DNA of 64,000 nucleotides from Ewingella sp049889095 (GTDB taxonomy: Bacteria > Pseudomonadota > Gammaproteobacteria > Enterobacterales > Enterobacteriaceae), in the NCBI GenBank assembly GCA_049889095.1, contig JBLJFK010000002.1, one strand, 5' to 3'. The translations under genes and the position numbers were made by a program. Under the pieces are notes generated by a model. That model was not told the origin of the DNA. It did not search any database and was given only the letters and a program-made list of their open reading frames with translations. This document shows positions 52,618 to 60,299 of this stretch, in pieces. Numbering within the stretch: position 1 is the stretch's first letter; every line of letters begins with the position of its first letter.

Positions 52618-53760
52618 TCAAAAGTTTAAAGGCGGAACCTCTTTGCCTTTACCCTCGTAGAACGCCTTCACAAACAGCTCTAATTTACCCTCTTCGATAG
52701 CCTGGCGTAAACCCGCCATCAAACGCTGGTAATAGCGCAGATTATGAATGGTATTCAGCCGCGCACCCAGTATTTCGTTGCAACGGTCGAGATGATGCAA
52801 GTAGGCACGACTGTAATTGCGACAGGTGTAACAATCGCAATGCTCATCGAGCGTCGTTGTGTCGTCTTTATACCTGGCATTTCGAATTTTCACGATGCCG
52901 TCGGTGACGAAGAGATGACCATTCCGCGCATTCCGCGTTGGCATAACACAGTCAAACATATCCACGCCACGGCGCACGCCTTCGACCAAATCCTCCGGCT
53001 TGCCGACGCCCATCAGATAACGCGGTTTGTCTTCCGGGATCTGCGGACAGACATGTTCCAGAATGCGGTGCATGTCCTCTTTTGGCTCACCAACCGCCAG
53101 GCCGCCCACAGCGTAACCATCAAAGCCGATATCCACCAGCCCTTTTAATGATACATCTCGTAAATCTTCGTAAACGCTGCCCTGGATAATCCCGAACAAA
53201 GCATTCTTATTATTCAATTCGTTGAAACGGTCACGGCTGCGTTTTGCCCAGCGAAGTGACATCTCCATCGAGCTTTTGGCGTAATCCCAGTCAGCAGGAT
53301 ATGGCGTACATTCGTCGAAGATCATCACAATGTCAGAACCGAGATCGTTTTGGATCTCCATCGACTTCTCAGGGCTGAGGAACACCGGATCGCCGTTGAT
53401 AGGATTGCGAAAATGCACGCCCTCTTCTTTGATTTTACGCATCGCACCCAGGCTGAACACCTGGAAGCCGCCGGAGTCGGTGAGGATCGGACCATGCCAG
53501 TTCATAAAATCATGCAGATCACCGTGCAACTTCATCACTTCCTGGCCCGGGCGCAGCCACAGATGGAAGGTATTGCCAAGCAGGATCTGCGCGCCCGTTT
53601 CTTTCACTTCTTCCGGCGTCATGCCTTTTACCGTGCCATAAGTGCCAACTGGCATAAATGCCGGGGTTTCGACATACCATTTTTCACAAGAACTGCCACG
53701 TTCGAAGACCAAACGTCCGCGACGTGCGCGGCCATCGGTGGTGCTTAATTCGTACTTCAC
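52618..53760 (-). CDS. tgt: tRNA-guanine transglycosylase Tgt, with a six-residue N-terminal insertion
   Basis: The 380-residue enzyme (E. coli 375) exchanges guanine-34 for preQ1 in tRNAs for Asn, Asp, His and Tyr. The nucleophile and base-binding stretches are intact (LTDSGGFQVFSLG, IFDECTPY, GFDGYAVGGLAVGE, VMPTRNARNGHLF) and so are the zinc ligands in CDCYTC and HHLDRCNE. After RGRLVFERG the sequence reads SSCEKWYVETPAF where E. coli has VVETPCF, an in-frame insertion of six residues (23-28, coordinates 53694-53677). The C-terminus ends PPLNF. It lies downstream of queA. Confidence 0.95.
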   Translation of the reverse strand: MKYELSTTDGRARRGRLVFERGSSCEKWYVETPAFMPVGTYGTVKGMTPEEVKETGAQILLGNTFHLWLRPGQEVMKLHGDLHDFMNWHGPILTDSGGFQVFSLGAMRKIKEEGVHFRNPINGDPVFLSPEKSMEIQNDLGSDIVMIFDECTPYPADWDYAKSSMEMSLRWAKRSRDRFNELNNKNALFGIIQGSVYEDLRDVSLKGLVDIGFDGYAVGGLAVGEPKEDMHRILEHVCPQIPEDKPRYLMGVGKPEDLVEGVRRGVDMFDCVMPTRNARNGHLFVTDGIVKIRNARYKDDTTTLDEHCDCYTCRNYSRAYLHHLDRCNEILGARLNTIHNLRYYQRLMAGLRQAIEEGKLELFVKAFYEGKGKEVPPLNF

Positions 53761-53874
53761 ATTGCCTCCAGCATCAGAGAAACAGTCTGATGAGGTTACT
53801 CCGCGTCACTGTGCGCGGAAAAATAAAGCCCAAATACACAGAGTGCGTCCGGGCCGATGGTTATTGGCTAATAG

Positions 53875-54945
53875 CTACTGGCTGACTGATTCAAGCGGCG
53901 CCAGAAGGTTACGATTGATGAACATTGCATCGCCATAACTAAAGAAACGGTACTGCTCAGCCACCGCCTGGTGGTAAGCATTCATGGTATTTTTGTACCC
54001 GGCAAACGCCGATACCAGCATGATCAGTGTTGATTCAGGCAGGTGGAAGTTGGTGATCAGGCAATCGATCACCTGATAATGGTAGCCAGGGTAAATAAAG
54101 ATCTTGGTATCGCCAAAGAATGGCGCAATCAGCGCATCTTCGCTGGCTTTCGCGGCACTTTCCAGCGAGCGTACAGAGGTCGTACCGACCGCTACCACTT
54201 TATTGCCGCGCGCCTTACACGCCAATACTGCGTCAACCACTTCCTGTGGAACTTCCGCATATTCGGCATGCATTATATGCTCTTCGATAGTCTCCACACG
54301 TACCGGCTGGAAAGTACCTGCGCCCACGTGCAGCGTGACGAAAGCAAACTCAACGCCCTTCTCTTTCAGCGCATCCATCAGCGGCTGGTCGAAATGTAAA
54401 CCCGCAGTCGGTGCGGCCACCGCGCCCAGACGTTCGCTGTAAACCGTCTGGTACAGCTCGCGATCAGCTTCTTCATCCGGGCGGTCAATATAAGGCGGCA
54501 ACGGCATATGGCCGATTTCATCAAGCAAGGTAAAGACATCACGGTCTTCATTAAATTCGAGTTCAAACAACGTGTCGTGGCGCGCCACCATGGTGGCTTT
54601 AATATTTTCGTTATCGCCTAATAACAGTTCTGCGCCCGGTTTAGGCGATTTTGATGCCCGGACGTGCGCCAGGATGCGTTTCGAATCCAATACACGTTCG
54701 ACCAATACTTCAATCTTGCCGCCGCTGGCTTTACGACCAAACACGCGGGCAGGGATCACACGTGTGTTGTTGAAAACTAACAGATCGCCAGCATCAATTT
54801 TGTCGAGCAGATCCGTGAAAATCCCGTGAGTCAGCTCACCTGTCGGGCCGTCCAGCGACAGTAAACGGCAGCCGCTGCGTTGGGTTTGCGGATAGCGGGC
54901 AATCAGGGACTCAGGGAGTTCAAAAGAAAAATCGGCAACACGCAT
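53875..54945 (-). CDS. queA: S-adenosylmethionine:tRNA ribosyltransferase-isomerase QueA
   Basis: The 356-residue enzyme (E. coli 356) transfers the ribosyl part of SAM to preQ1 in tRNA, giving epoxyqueuosine. Family stretches VFNNTRVIPARVFG, TAGLHFDQPLM, LHVGAGTFQPVRVE and TNFHLPESTLIMLVSAF are present. First gene of the queA-tgt group with a good promoter upstream. Confidence 0.97.
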   Translation of the reverse strand: MRVADFSFELPESLIARYPQTQRSGCRLLSLDGPTGELTHGIFTDLLDKIDAGDLLVFNNTRVIPARVFGRKASGGKIEVLVERVLDSKRILAHVRASKSPKPGAELLLGDNENIKATMVARHDTLFELEFNEDRDVFTLLDEIGHMPLPPYIDRPDEEADRELYQTVYSERLGAVAAPTAGLHFDQPLMDALKEKGVEFAFVTLHVGAGTFQPVRVETIEEHIMHAEYAEVPQEVVDAVLACKARGNKVVAVGTTSVRSLESAAKASEDALIAPFFGDTKIFIYPGYHYQVIDCLITNFHLPESTLIMLVSAFAGYKNTMNAYHQAVAEQYRFFSYGDAMFINRNLLAPLESVSQ

Positions 54946-54984
54946 GGCTTTTCACTTCACTTAACGGACAAAAACAGGCGGGTT

Positions 54985-55013
54985 AGTCTAGTGGTACCGA
55001 CCTTTGGCTGCAA
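54985..55013 (-). promoter_or_regulatory. Putative sigma-70 promoter of queA
   Basis: On the minus strand TTGCAG (55013-55008), exactly 17 bases, then TAGACT (54990-54985), about 40 bases before the queA start. Confidence 0.6.
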
Positions 55014-55067
55014 GCTTATGCCGTAATTAAGACGCCGCAGACATGTCCTCCATCATGTTTATTGCAC

Positions 55068-55080
55068 TATAATGCCGGAA
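55068..55080 (+). promoter_or_regulatory. -10 box adjoining the acpH start codon
   Basis: A perfect TATAAT at 55068-55073 ends 6 bases before the acpH ATG at 55080, so the predicted transcription start coincides with the start codon. The -35 region is weak (GTCCTC at the 17-base position). Confidence 0.45.
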
Positions 55081-55661
55081 TGAATTTTTTAGCTCACCTC
55101 CATTTGGCCTCACTGGCCAACAGTTCGCTGCTGGGTAACCTGCTGGCTGACTTCGTTCGTGGCAATCCCGACGGCCTTTATTCTGATAATATTGTCAGCG
55201 GGATCCGCATGCATCGTCGGGTTGATGTCATGACCGACGGGCTGCAGGAAGTCAAAATTGCCCGCGGATATTTTCGTCAGGAGTTCCGCCGCGTTGCACC
55301 CATTACACTGGACGTGATGTGGGATCACTTCCTGTCCCTCCACTGGGAAAAACTGGTACCACATATATCGCTGGAAGATTTCATCGCACAGTGCCAACAG
55401 GAAATTGAACCGCAACTCGTCGGTATGCCAGAACGTTTTCAAAATCTGAATGCCTGGCTATGGCCGGAGCGCTGGATGCAGCGCTATGCCGCCCTGCCGT
55501 TTATTGGCAATGTATTAACGGGGATGGCGTCCAGGCGACCAAAACTCAGCGCGCTGGAAGGCTCTTTCCACGACCTTGAGCTGAACTATGACGCGCTAGA
55601 ACAACTTTTTTGGCAGTTTTATCCCCAGATGATGCACCAGGCGAAAAACCGGCAGCTTTAA
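55080..55661 (+). CDS. acpH: Acyl carrier protein phosphodiesterase AcpH
   Basis: The 193-residue protein (E. coli 193) removes the 4'-phosphopantetheine arm from acyl carrier protein. It belongs to the DUF479 family with HD-like metal residues in FLAHLHLA, NLLADFVRG, GIRMHRRVD and MWDHFLSLHW. There is no upstream ribosome site apart from a GGA directly touching the ATG, and an in-frame TTG at 55062 lies within the promoter-like sequence. A leaderless mRNA is possible. Confidence 0.92.
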   Translation: MNFLAHLHLASLANSSLLGNLLADFVRGNPDGLYSDNIVSGIRMHRRVDVMTDGLQEVKIARGYFRQEFRRVAPITLDVMWDHFLSLHWEKLVPHISLEDFIAQCQQEIEPQLVGMPERFQNLNAWLWPERWMQRYAALPFIGNVLTGMASRRPKLSALEGSFHDLELNYDALEQLFWQFYPQMMHQAKNRQL

Positions 55662-55751
55662 CTGCTCTGGGCTAAAGTGTGAAATACAACACGAATCTAT
55701 GTAACTTCCTCCATTATCCATAGCTTCAGTTGAGATCTGTCTCACAAATTG

Positions 55752-55788
55752 ATAGCCAGATACTATCTGATTGATTGGTCTGATGGGG
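55752..55788 (+). promoter_or_regulatory. Putative OxyR binding site before the peroxiredoxin gene
   Basis: ATAG, 7 bases, CTAT, 7 bases, ATTG, 7 bases, GGGG. Three of the four OxyR elements fit with exact spacing. The site abuts the -35 region, as at OxyR-activated promoters. Confidence 0.6.
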
Positions 55789-55817
55789 TTTATTCGCTTC
55801 ACTCCAGCCCTTATACT
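55789..55817 (+). promoter_or_regulatory. Putative promoter of the peroxiredoxin gene
   Basis: TTTATT (55789-55794), 17 bases, TATACT (55812-55817). The weak -35 next to the OxyR-like site suggests activator dependence. Confidence 0.55.
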
Positions 55818-55869
55818 GGCTACCGATTTATACATCCTATTCACTTACCTACTATAAACAGGAGTACTT

Positions 55870-56472
55870 ATGGTCCTGGTAACTCGTCCAGCCCCTGATT
55901 TCACCGCAGCAGCCGTACTCGGCAGCGGCGAAGTTGTTGAAAACTTCAACTTTAAAAAACACACTGCAGGCAAGCCTACTGTTATCTTCTTCTGGCCAAT
56001 GGACTTCACCTTCGTGTGTCCATCTGAATTGATCGCTTTCGATCACCGCTATGAAGAATTCCAGAAGCGTGGCGTAGAAGTTGTCGGTGTTTCCTTCGAC
56101 TCAGAGTTCGTTCACAACGCATGGCGTAACACTCCGGTAGAGAAAGGCGGTATCGGTCCTGTTAAATACGCAATGGTTGCTGACATCAAACGCGAAATTC
56201 AGAAAGCTTACGGTATCGAACATCCGGACGCTGGCGTTGCACTGCGCGGCTCTTTCCTGATCGACAAAGCCGGTGTGGTTCGCCACCAGGTTGTTAACGA
56301 CCTGCCACTGGGTCGTAACATCGATGAAATGCTGCGTATGGTTGACGCGCTGCAATTCCACGAAGAGCACGGCGAAGTTTGCCCTGCTCAGTGGGAAAAA
56401 GGCAAACAAGGTATGGGTGCCTCTCCGGACGGCGTCGCTAAATATCTGTCTGAAAACGCGTCAAAACTGTAA
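55870..56472 (+). CDS. Typical 2-Cys peroxiredoxin (peroxiredoxin C, AhpC/TSA family)
   Basis: The 200-residue enzyme reduces hydrogen peroxide and alkyl hydroperoxides. The peroxidatic Cys50 lies in MDFTFVCPSE, where most relatives have PTE, and the resolving Cys is in HGEVCPAQW near residue 171. A GGIG motif and a C-terminal helix with YL are present, resembling the features of hyperoxidation-sensitive Prx. It is not the AhpC of the E. coli ahpCF operon, and no ahpF lies nearby; the reductant is probably thioredoxin. AGGAG precedes the ATG, and an OxyR-like site lies upstream. Confidence 0.9.
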   Translation: MVLVTRPAPDFTAAAVLGSGEVVENFNFKKHTAGKPTVIFFWPMDFTFVCPSELIAFDHRYEEFQKRGVEVVGVSFDSEFVHNAWRNTPVEKGGIGPVKYAMVADIKREIQKAYGIEHPDAGVALRGSFLIDKAGVVRHQVVNDLPLGRNIDEMLRMVDALQFHEEHGEVCPAQWEKGKQGMGASPDGVAKYLSENASKL

Positions 56473-56494
56473 TCCTTCACGGAAACAGCACAAT

Positions 56495-56524
56495 AACGGT
56501 CAGCCTCGCTGGCCGTTTTTTTTT
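56495..56524 (+). terminator. Terminator of the peroxiredoxin gene
   Basis: AACGGTCAGC, CTC, GCTGGCCGTT (one G-U pair), then seven more T. It begins 22 bases past the stop. Confidence 0.93.
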
Positions 56525-56771
56525 GGTTGTCGTTTCTGTCAGTTAATCGTCATCTTCACATTTTCGTAACAAACTCCTGCCCGTCTCTTCTCATTCCCGC
56601 TACGCTCAATATGTCCCGATTCCATCATCAAATGGCATTGTGGAAAACTGGCGTGCGCTTTGCATGACTCTACGCAGGCGAAGGGACAACGATCGCCATA
56701 AAAAAAACGTTATCACACAAGAACCTGAAAGTTCTGTAACCAAAATGACAGGGTAATAAACAGGAGTTTAT

Positions 56772-58535
56772 ATGTTGGTAAGTCCATGGAAAAAATCGCT
56801 CATCGCACTGGCAATGCTCTCAAGCTTTCCGCTGTATGCAGCTTCCAATCCCGCAGTAGAATCCAAAAATGGCATGGTGGTAACCTCGCAATACCTGGCC
56901 TCGCAGGTGGGTGTGGATATCCTGAAAATGGGCGGAAACGCCATTGATGCCGCCGTCGCCGTAGGTTATGCGCAGGCGGTCGTTAACCCTTGCTGCGGTA
57001 ACATCGGAGGCGGTGGCTTTATGACCGTGCACCTGGCTGACGGTAAAGATACCTTCATCAATTTCCGTGAAACCGCACCGGCTGCGGCAAGCGCCGACAT
57101 GTATCTCGATGCAGACGGCAAAGTGAAAAAAGATGCCAGTTTATATGGCTATCTGGCCTCAGGCGTTCCAGGCACCGTGCTTGGCATGGACACCGTGCAA
57201 CGCGAATACGGCAAATTGACCCGCAAACAGGTGATGGCACCGGCCATTAAACTGGCACGTCAGGGCTTTTTACTGACCCGCGCCGATACCGATATTCTCG
57301 ATACCACGGTCAAACGCTTCAAACAGGACCCGGAAGCGGCCCGCATATTCCTGCGCAAAGATGGCTCTGCCCTGCAACCGGGCGACAAACTGGTGCAAAA
57401 GGATCTGGCGAACACGCTGGAAGCCATATCTCAACGAGGACCGGACGCCTTCTATAAGGGCAAAATTCCGCAGGCGGTTGAAGCAGCCTCTAAAAAAGGC
57501 GGAGGCATCCTCACCGCGTCCGACTTTGCCAACTATAAAGTCACTGAAACGGCCCCTATAACCTGTAGCTACCGCGGCTATAAATTCGTCTCAGCACCTC
57601 CGCCAAGTTCCGGCGGCGTGACGATGTGTGAAATCCTGAATATTGTCGAAGGCTATGATATGAAAAGCATGGGCTTCAACTCTGCGGCTTCCATACACTA
57701 CTTAACCGAAGCCATGCGTCACGCCTACATGGACCGTAATACCTATCTGGGCGACCCGGCATTCGTTAAAAATCCGATCGACCGACTGGTCAGCAAAAGC
57801 TATGCCGAAGAAATTCGCAAAAAAATCGAAACGGACAAAGCCACACCGTCTACTCAGGTTCAACCCGGCATGGAACCCCACGAAAAACCGGAAACCACCC
57901 ATTACTCTATCGTCGACAAAATGGGTAACGCCGTTTCCACCACCTATACCGTTAATGGCCGCTTTGGTTCAGTGGTGATTGCACCCGGCACGGGTTTCTT
58001 CCTCAATGACGAAATGGATGATTTCACCGTAAAAGTTGGCGAAAAAAATCTCTATGGTCTGGTACAAGGCAGCCGAAATTCTATCGCCCCCGGTAAGCGC
58101 CCACTCTCTTCCATGAGCCCGAGTTTAGTGACTAAAGATGGCAAAATATTTATGGTTCTCGGATCGCCGGGCGGTTCGCGCATCATCACTATTACTCTGC
58201 AAACGGCGATTAACGTGATTGATTACGGAATGCCGCCACAGGAGGCCGTAGACGCACCGCGCATTCATCATCAGTGGTTGCCGAACGAAGTCTATTACGA
58301 GCAGCGCGGTGTCTCTGCAGACAGCCTGAGTATTCTGGCTAAAATGGGATACAAAATGGTCGAACAGACCCCGTGGGGTGCGGCTGAGCTGATTTTAGTG
58401 GGATTACCGGGAGCAGCAGGCGTAACGTCCGCCAACTCAGGCAATGATTCGGCGGTATCCGGGAAAGTGCGCGAAGGTTATCTGTATGGCGCGAATGATG
58501 TTCGACGCCCAGCCGGTGCGGCTATCGGCTATTAA
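56772..58535 (+). CDS. ggt: Gamma-glutamyltransferase, periplasmic
   Basis: The 587-residue precursor (E. coli 580) has a Sec signal peptide (MLVSPWKKSLIALAMLSSFPLYA). It cleaves itself before the catalytic threonine, here Thr376 in PETTHYSIVD, into large and small subunits. Substrate residues are visible in NDEMDDF, LSSMSP and GSPGGSRIITI. It hydrolyses glutathione and transfers gamma-glutamyl groups in the periplasm. The segment near the C-terminus (GLPGAAGVTSANSGNDSAVSG) is longer than in E. coli, where ggt lies elsewhere on the chromosome. AGGAG lies before the ATG. An ERIC repeat begins right after the stop codon. Confidence 0.93.
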   Translation: MLVSPWKKSLIALAMLSSFPLYAASNPAVESKNGMVVTSQYLASQVGVDILKMGGNAIDAAVAVGYAQAVVNPCCGNIGGGGFMTVHLADGKDTFINFRETAPAAASADMYLDADGKVKKDASLYGYLASGVPGTVLGMDTVQREYGKLTRKQVMAPAIKLARQGFLLTRADTDILDTTVKRFKQDPEAARIFLRKDGSALQPGDKLVQKDLANTLEAISQRGPDAFYKGKIPQAVEAASKKGGGILTASDFANYKVTETAPITCSYRGYKFVSAPPPSSGGVTMCEILNIVEGYDMKSMGFNSAASIHYLTEAMRHAYMDRNTYLGDPAFVKNPIDRLVSKSYAEEIRKKIETDKATPSTQVQPGMEPHEKPETTHYSIVDKMGNAVSTTYTVNGRFGSVVIAPGTGFFLNDEMDDFTVKVGEKNLYGLVQGSRNSIAPGKRPLSSMSPSLVTKDGKIFMVLGSPGGSRIITITLQTAINVIDYGMPPQEAVDAPRIHHQWLPNEVYYEQRGVSADSLSILAKMGYKMVEQTPWGAAELILVGLPGAAGVTSANSGNDSAVSGKVREGYLYGANDVRRPAGAAIGY

Positions 58536-58536
58536 C

Positions 58537-58660
58537 CTTCATCCTTCCAGCTGTCTCTGCGTTGGCTGCCTTCATTCACCCCGGTCATATGCTGATGTAT
58601 GCTCCCGGGGTTCACTCAGTTGCCGCCCTGATACAACTCGAATGATTTTGGTTAACTATA
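58537..58660 (+). repeat. ERIC (IRU) element after ggt
   Basis: About 120 bp match the ERIC consensus in reverse orientation: CTGCGTTGGCTGCC, TTCACCCCGGTCATATGC, GATGTATGCTCCCGGGGTT, GTTGCCGCC and CAACTCGAATGATT. It starts at the ggt stop codon and ends near AACTATA. The orientation relative to the upstream gene is the same as for the element after yajQ. Confidence 0.85.
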
Positions 58661-58668
58661 ATTAATAG

Positions 58669-58708
58669 AAAGCCCCCGATATCGCAATGATATCGGGGGC
58701 TTTTCTTT
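58669..58708. terminator. Bidirectional terminator between ggt and proY
   Basis: AAAGCCCCCGATATC, loop GCAAT, GATATCGGGGGCTTT, then TCTTT. A/T tails on both strands. Confidence 0.93.
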
Positions 58709-58728
58709 ACCCAAAGGTAAGTACTTGC

Positions 58729-60153
58729 TTACGCCTGATTACTTAGCGCCAGTGCTTCTTTCTTACGATCGTTACGCAGCTTAAATACATAACCGACCAG
58801 CAGCACGACCACCCACACCAGACCAACATATAGTGATATGCGAGTATCCGGGAAGTAACCGATCAGTCCGATGATAAATACCAGGAAAATAATGCCGAAT
58901 ACTGAGGTGTACACGCCGCCGCGTAGCGGGAACTCCAGCTCTTTAACCTGCTGTTTATTGAGTTTTCGACGAAAACCAATCTGTGAGAACAGGATCATAA
59001 TCCACACCCAGACGGTGGCAAACGTCGCCAGAGATGCTATCACCAGAAATACGTTGGACGGCATGATGTAGTTGAGATAAACCGCAATCAGCAACGCGCC
59101 CATCATCACCAAAACCGTAACCCACGGCGTCCCCAAACGTGACACTTTGCTGAACATTTTAGGCGCCTGTCCCTGCTTTGCCATCCCGTGCAGCATACGG
59201 CCAACGCCGAACACATCACTGTTAATCGCAGAAAGAGAAGCAGTAATGACCACAAAATTTAGAATGCCTGCCGCTGCAGTGATACCCATATGCTGGAAAG
59301 TCAGCACGAACGGACTGCCCTGCGTCCCTACCTGATTCCACGGGAAAATCGACATAATCACAAACAGCGTACCCACGTAGAACACCAGAATACGCAGCGG
59401 AACGGAGTTGATGGCTTTAGGAATCGACTTCTTCGGATCCTCAGCTTCACCGGCTGTAATGCCAATGATTTCAATACCACCGTAGGCAAACATCACCAGT
59501 TGCAACGACAGTATCGTGCCCATGATTCCCTGACTGAAGAACCCACCATGACTCCACAAGTTGTGAATACCGGTGGCCTGCCCGCCGTTGCCAATGCCCC
59601 AGAAAATAATACCAAAGCCCGCCACAATCATGATGATGATAGTCAGCACTTTGAAGAAGGAGAACCAGAACTCCAGCTCACCGAAGACCTTCACACTCAC
59701 CAGGTTGATAGCACCAATGATCAGCACGACGCTGAGCACCCAGGTCCACTGCGGGACATCCGGGAACCAGACGCCCATATAGATACCAAACGCTGTCACA
59801 TCGGCAATCGCCACAATCAGGATTTCAAAACAGTAGGTCCAGCCGGTGATATAACCCGCCATCGGCCCGAGATAGTCCTGCGCATAACGCGAAAAGGAAC
59901 CGCTCTGAGGATTGTTAACCGACATCTCACCCAGAGCGCGCATGATGATGAACGCGATAATCCCACCGACCAGGTACGCCAGAAGAACACTGGGACCGGC
60001 CATTCTTATCGCTTCGGCCGAACCATAAAACAATCCTGTCCCGATGGCCGAACCGAGCGCCATAAAACGGATATGCCGCGTGGTCAAACCGCGCTTTAGC
60101 TTATTCGCTGGCGGTTCTTTCCCAACCGACGTTTGTTCAACTGATTGCTGCAT
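58729..60153 (-). CDS. proY: APC-family amino acid permease ProY
   Basis: The protein has twelve membrane helices and matches ProY across its length (KLKRGLTTRHIRFMALGSAIGTGLFYGSA, AYGGIEIIGITAGEAEDP, ITASLSAINSDVFGVGRMLHGMAKQG). ProY is described as a cryptic proline-specific permease. The ATG at 60153 gives 474 residues with GGAT upstream; two further in-frame ATGs at 60183/60180 lack a ribosome site. Even so, the N-terminus is about 17 residues longer than in E. coli. It lies after brnQ, as in E. coli. Confidence 0.88.
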   Translation of the reverse strand: MQQSVEQTSVGKEPPANKLKRGLTTRHIRFMALGSAIGTGLFYGSAEAIRMAGPSVLLAYLVGGIIAFIIMRALGEMSVNNPQSGSFSRYAQDYLGPMAGYITGWTYCFEILIVAIADVTAFGIYMGVWFPDVPQWTWVLSVVLIIGAINLVSVKVFGELEFWFSFFKVLTIIIMIVAGFGIIFWGIGNGGQATGIHNLWSHGGFFSQGIMGTILSLQLVMFAYGGIEIIGITAGEAEDPKKSIPKAINSVPLRILVFYVGTLFVIMSIFPWNQVGTQGSPFVLTFQHMGITAAAGILNFVVITASLSAINSDVFGVGRMLHGMAKQGQAPKMFSKVSRLGTPWVTVLVMMGALLIAVYLNYIMPSNVFLVIASLATFATVWVWIMILFSQIGFRRKLNKQQVKELEFPLRGGVYTSVFGIIFLVFIIGLIGYFPDTRISLYVGLVWVVVLLVGYVFKLRNDRKKEALALSNQA

Positions 60154-60212
60154 GTGAATTAATCCAATGTCTATTTTCATCAAAATAATGGGCGGCTTTA
60201 CTCAAACCAATG

Positions 60213-60239
60213 AAAAAGCCACGGAAGGGTTCCCGTGGC
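60213..60239 (-). terminator. Terminator of brnQ
   Basis: On the minus strand GCCACGG, loop, CCGTGGC, TTTTT. It lies between brnQ and proY. Confidence 0.85.
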
Positions 60240-60299
60240 CTGTTTGGCGAAAATCAATTATATGATCTAAACATCACTTACGTGAAGCCTCGACGCCAA

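Noticed and set aside
59290..60099. 269-codon open frame antisense to proY
   Set aside because: The composition (His, Asn, Thr, Arg repeats) is typical of the reverse strand of a membrane-protein gene; no ribosome site or motif.
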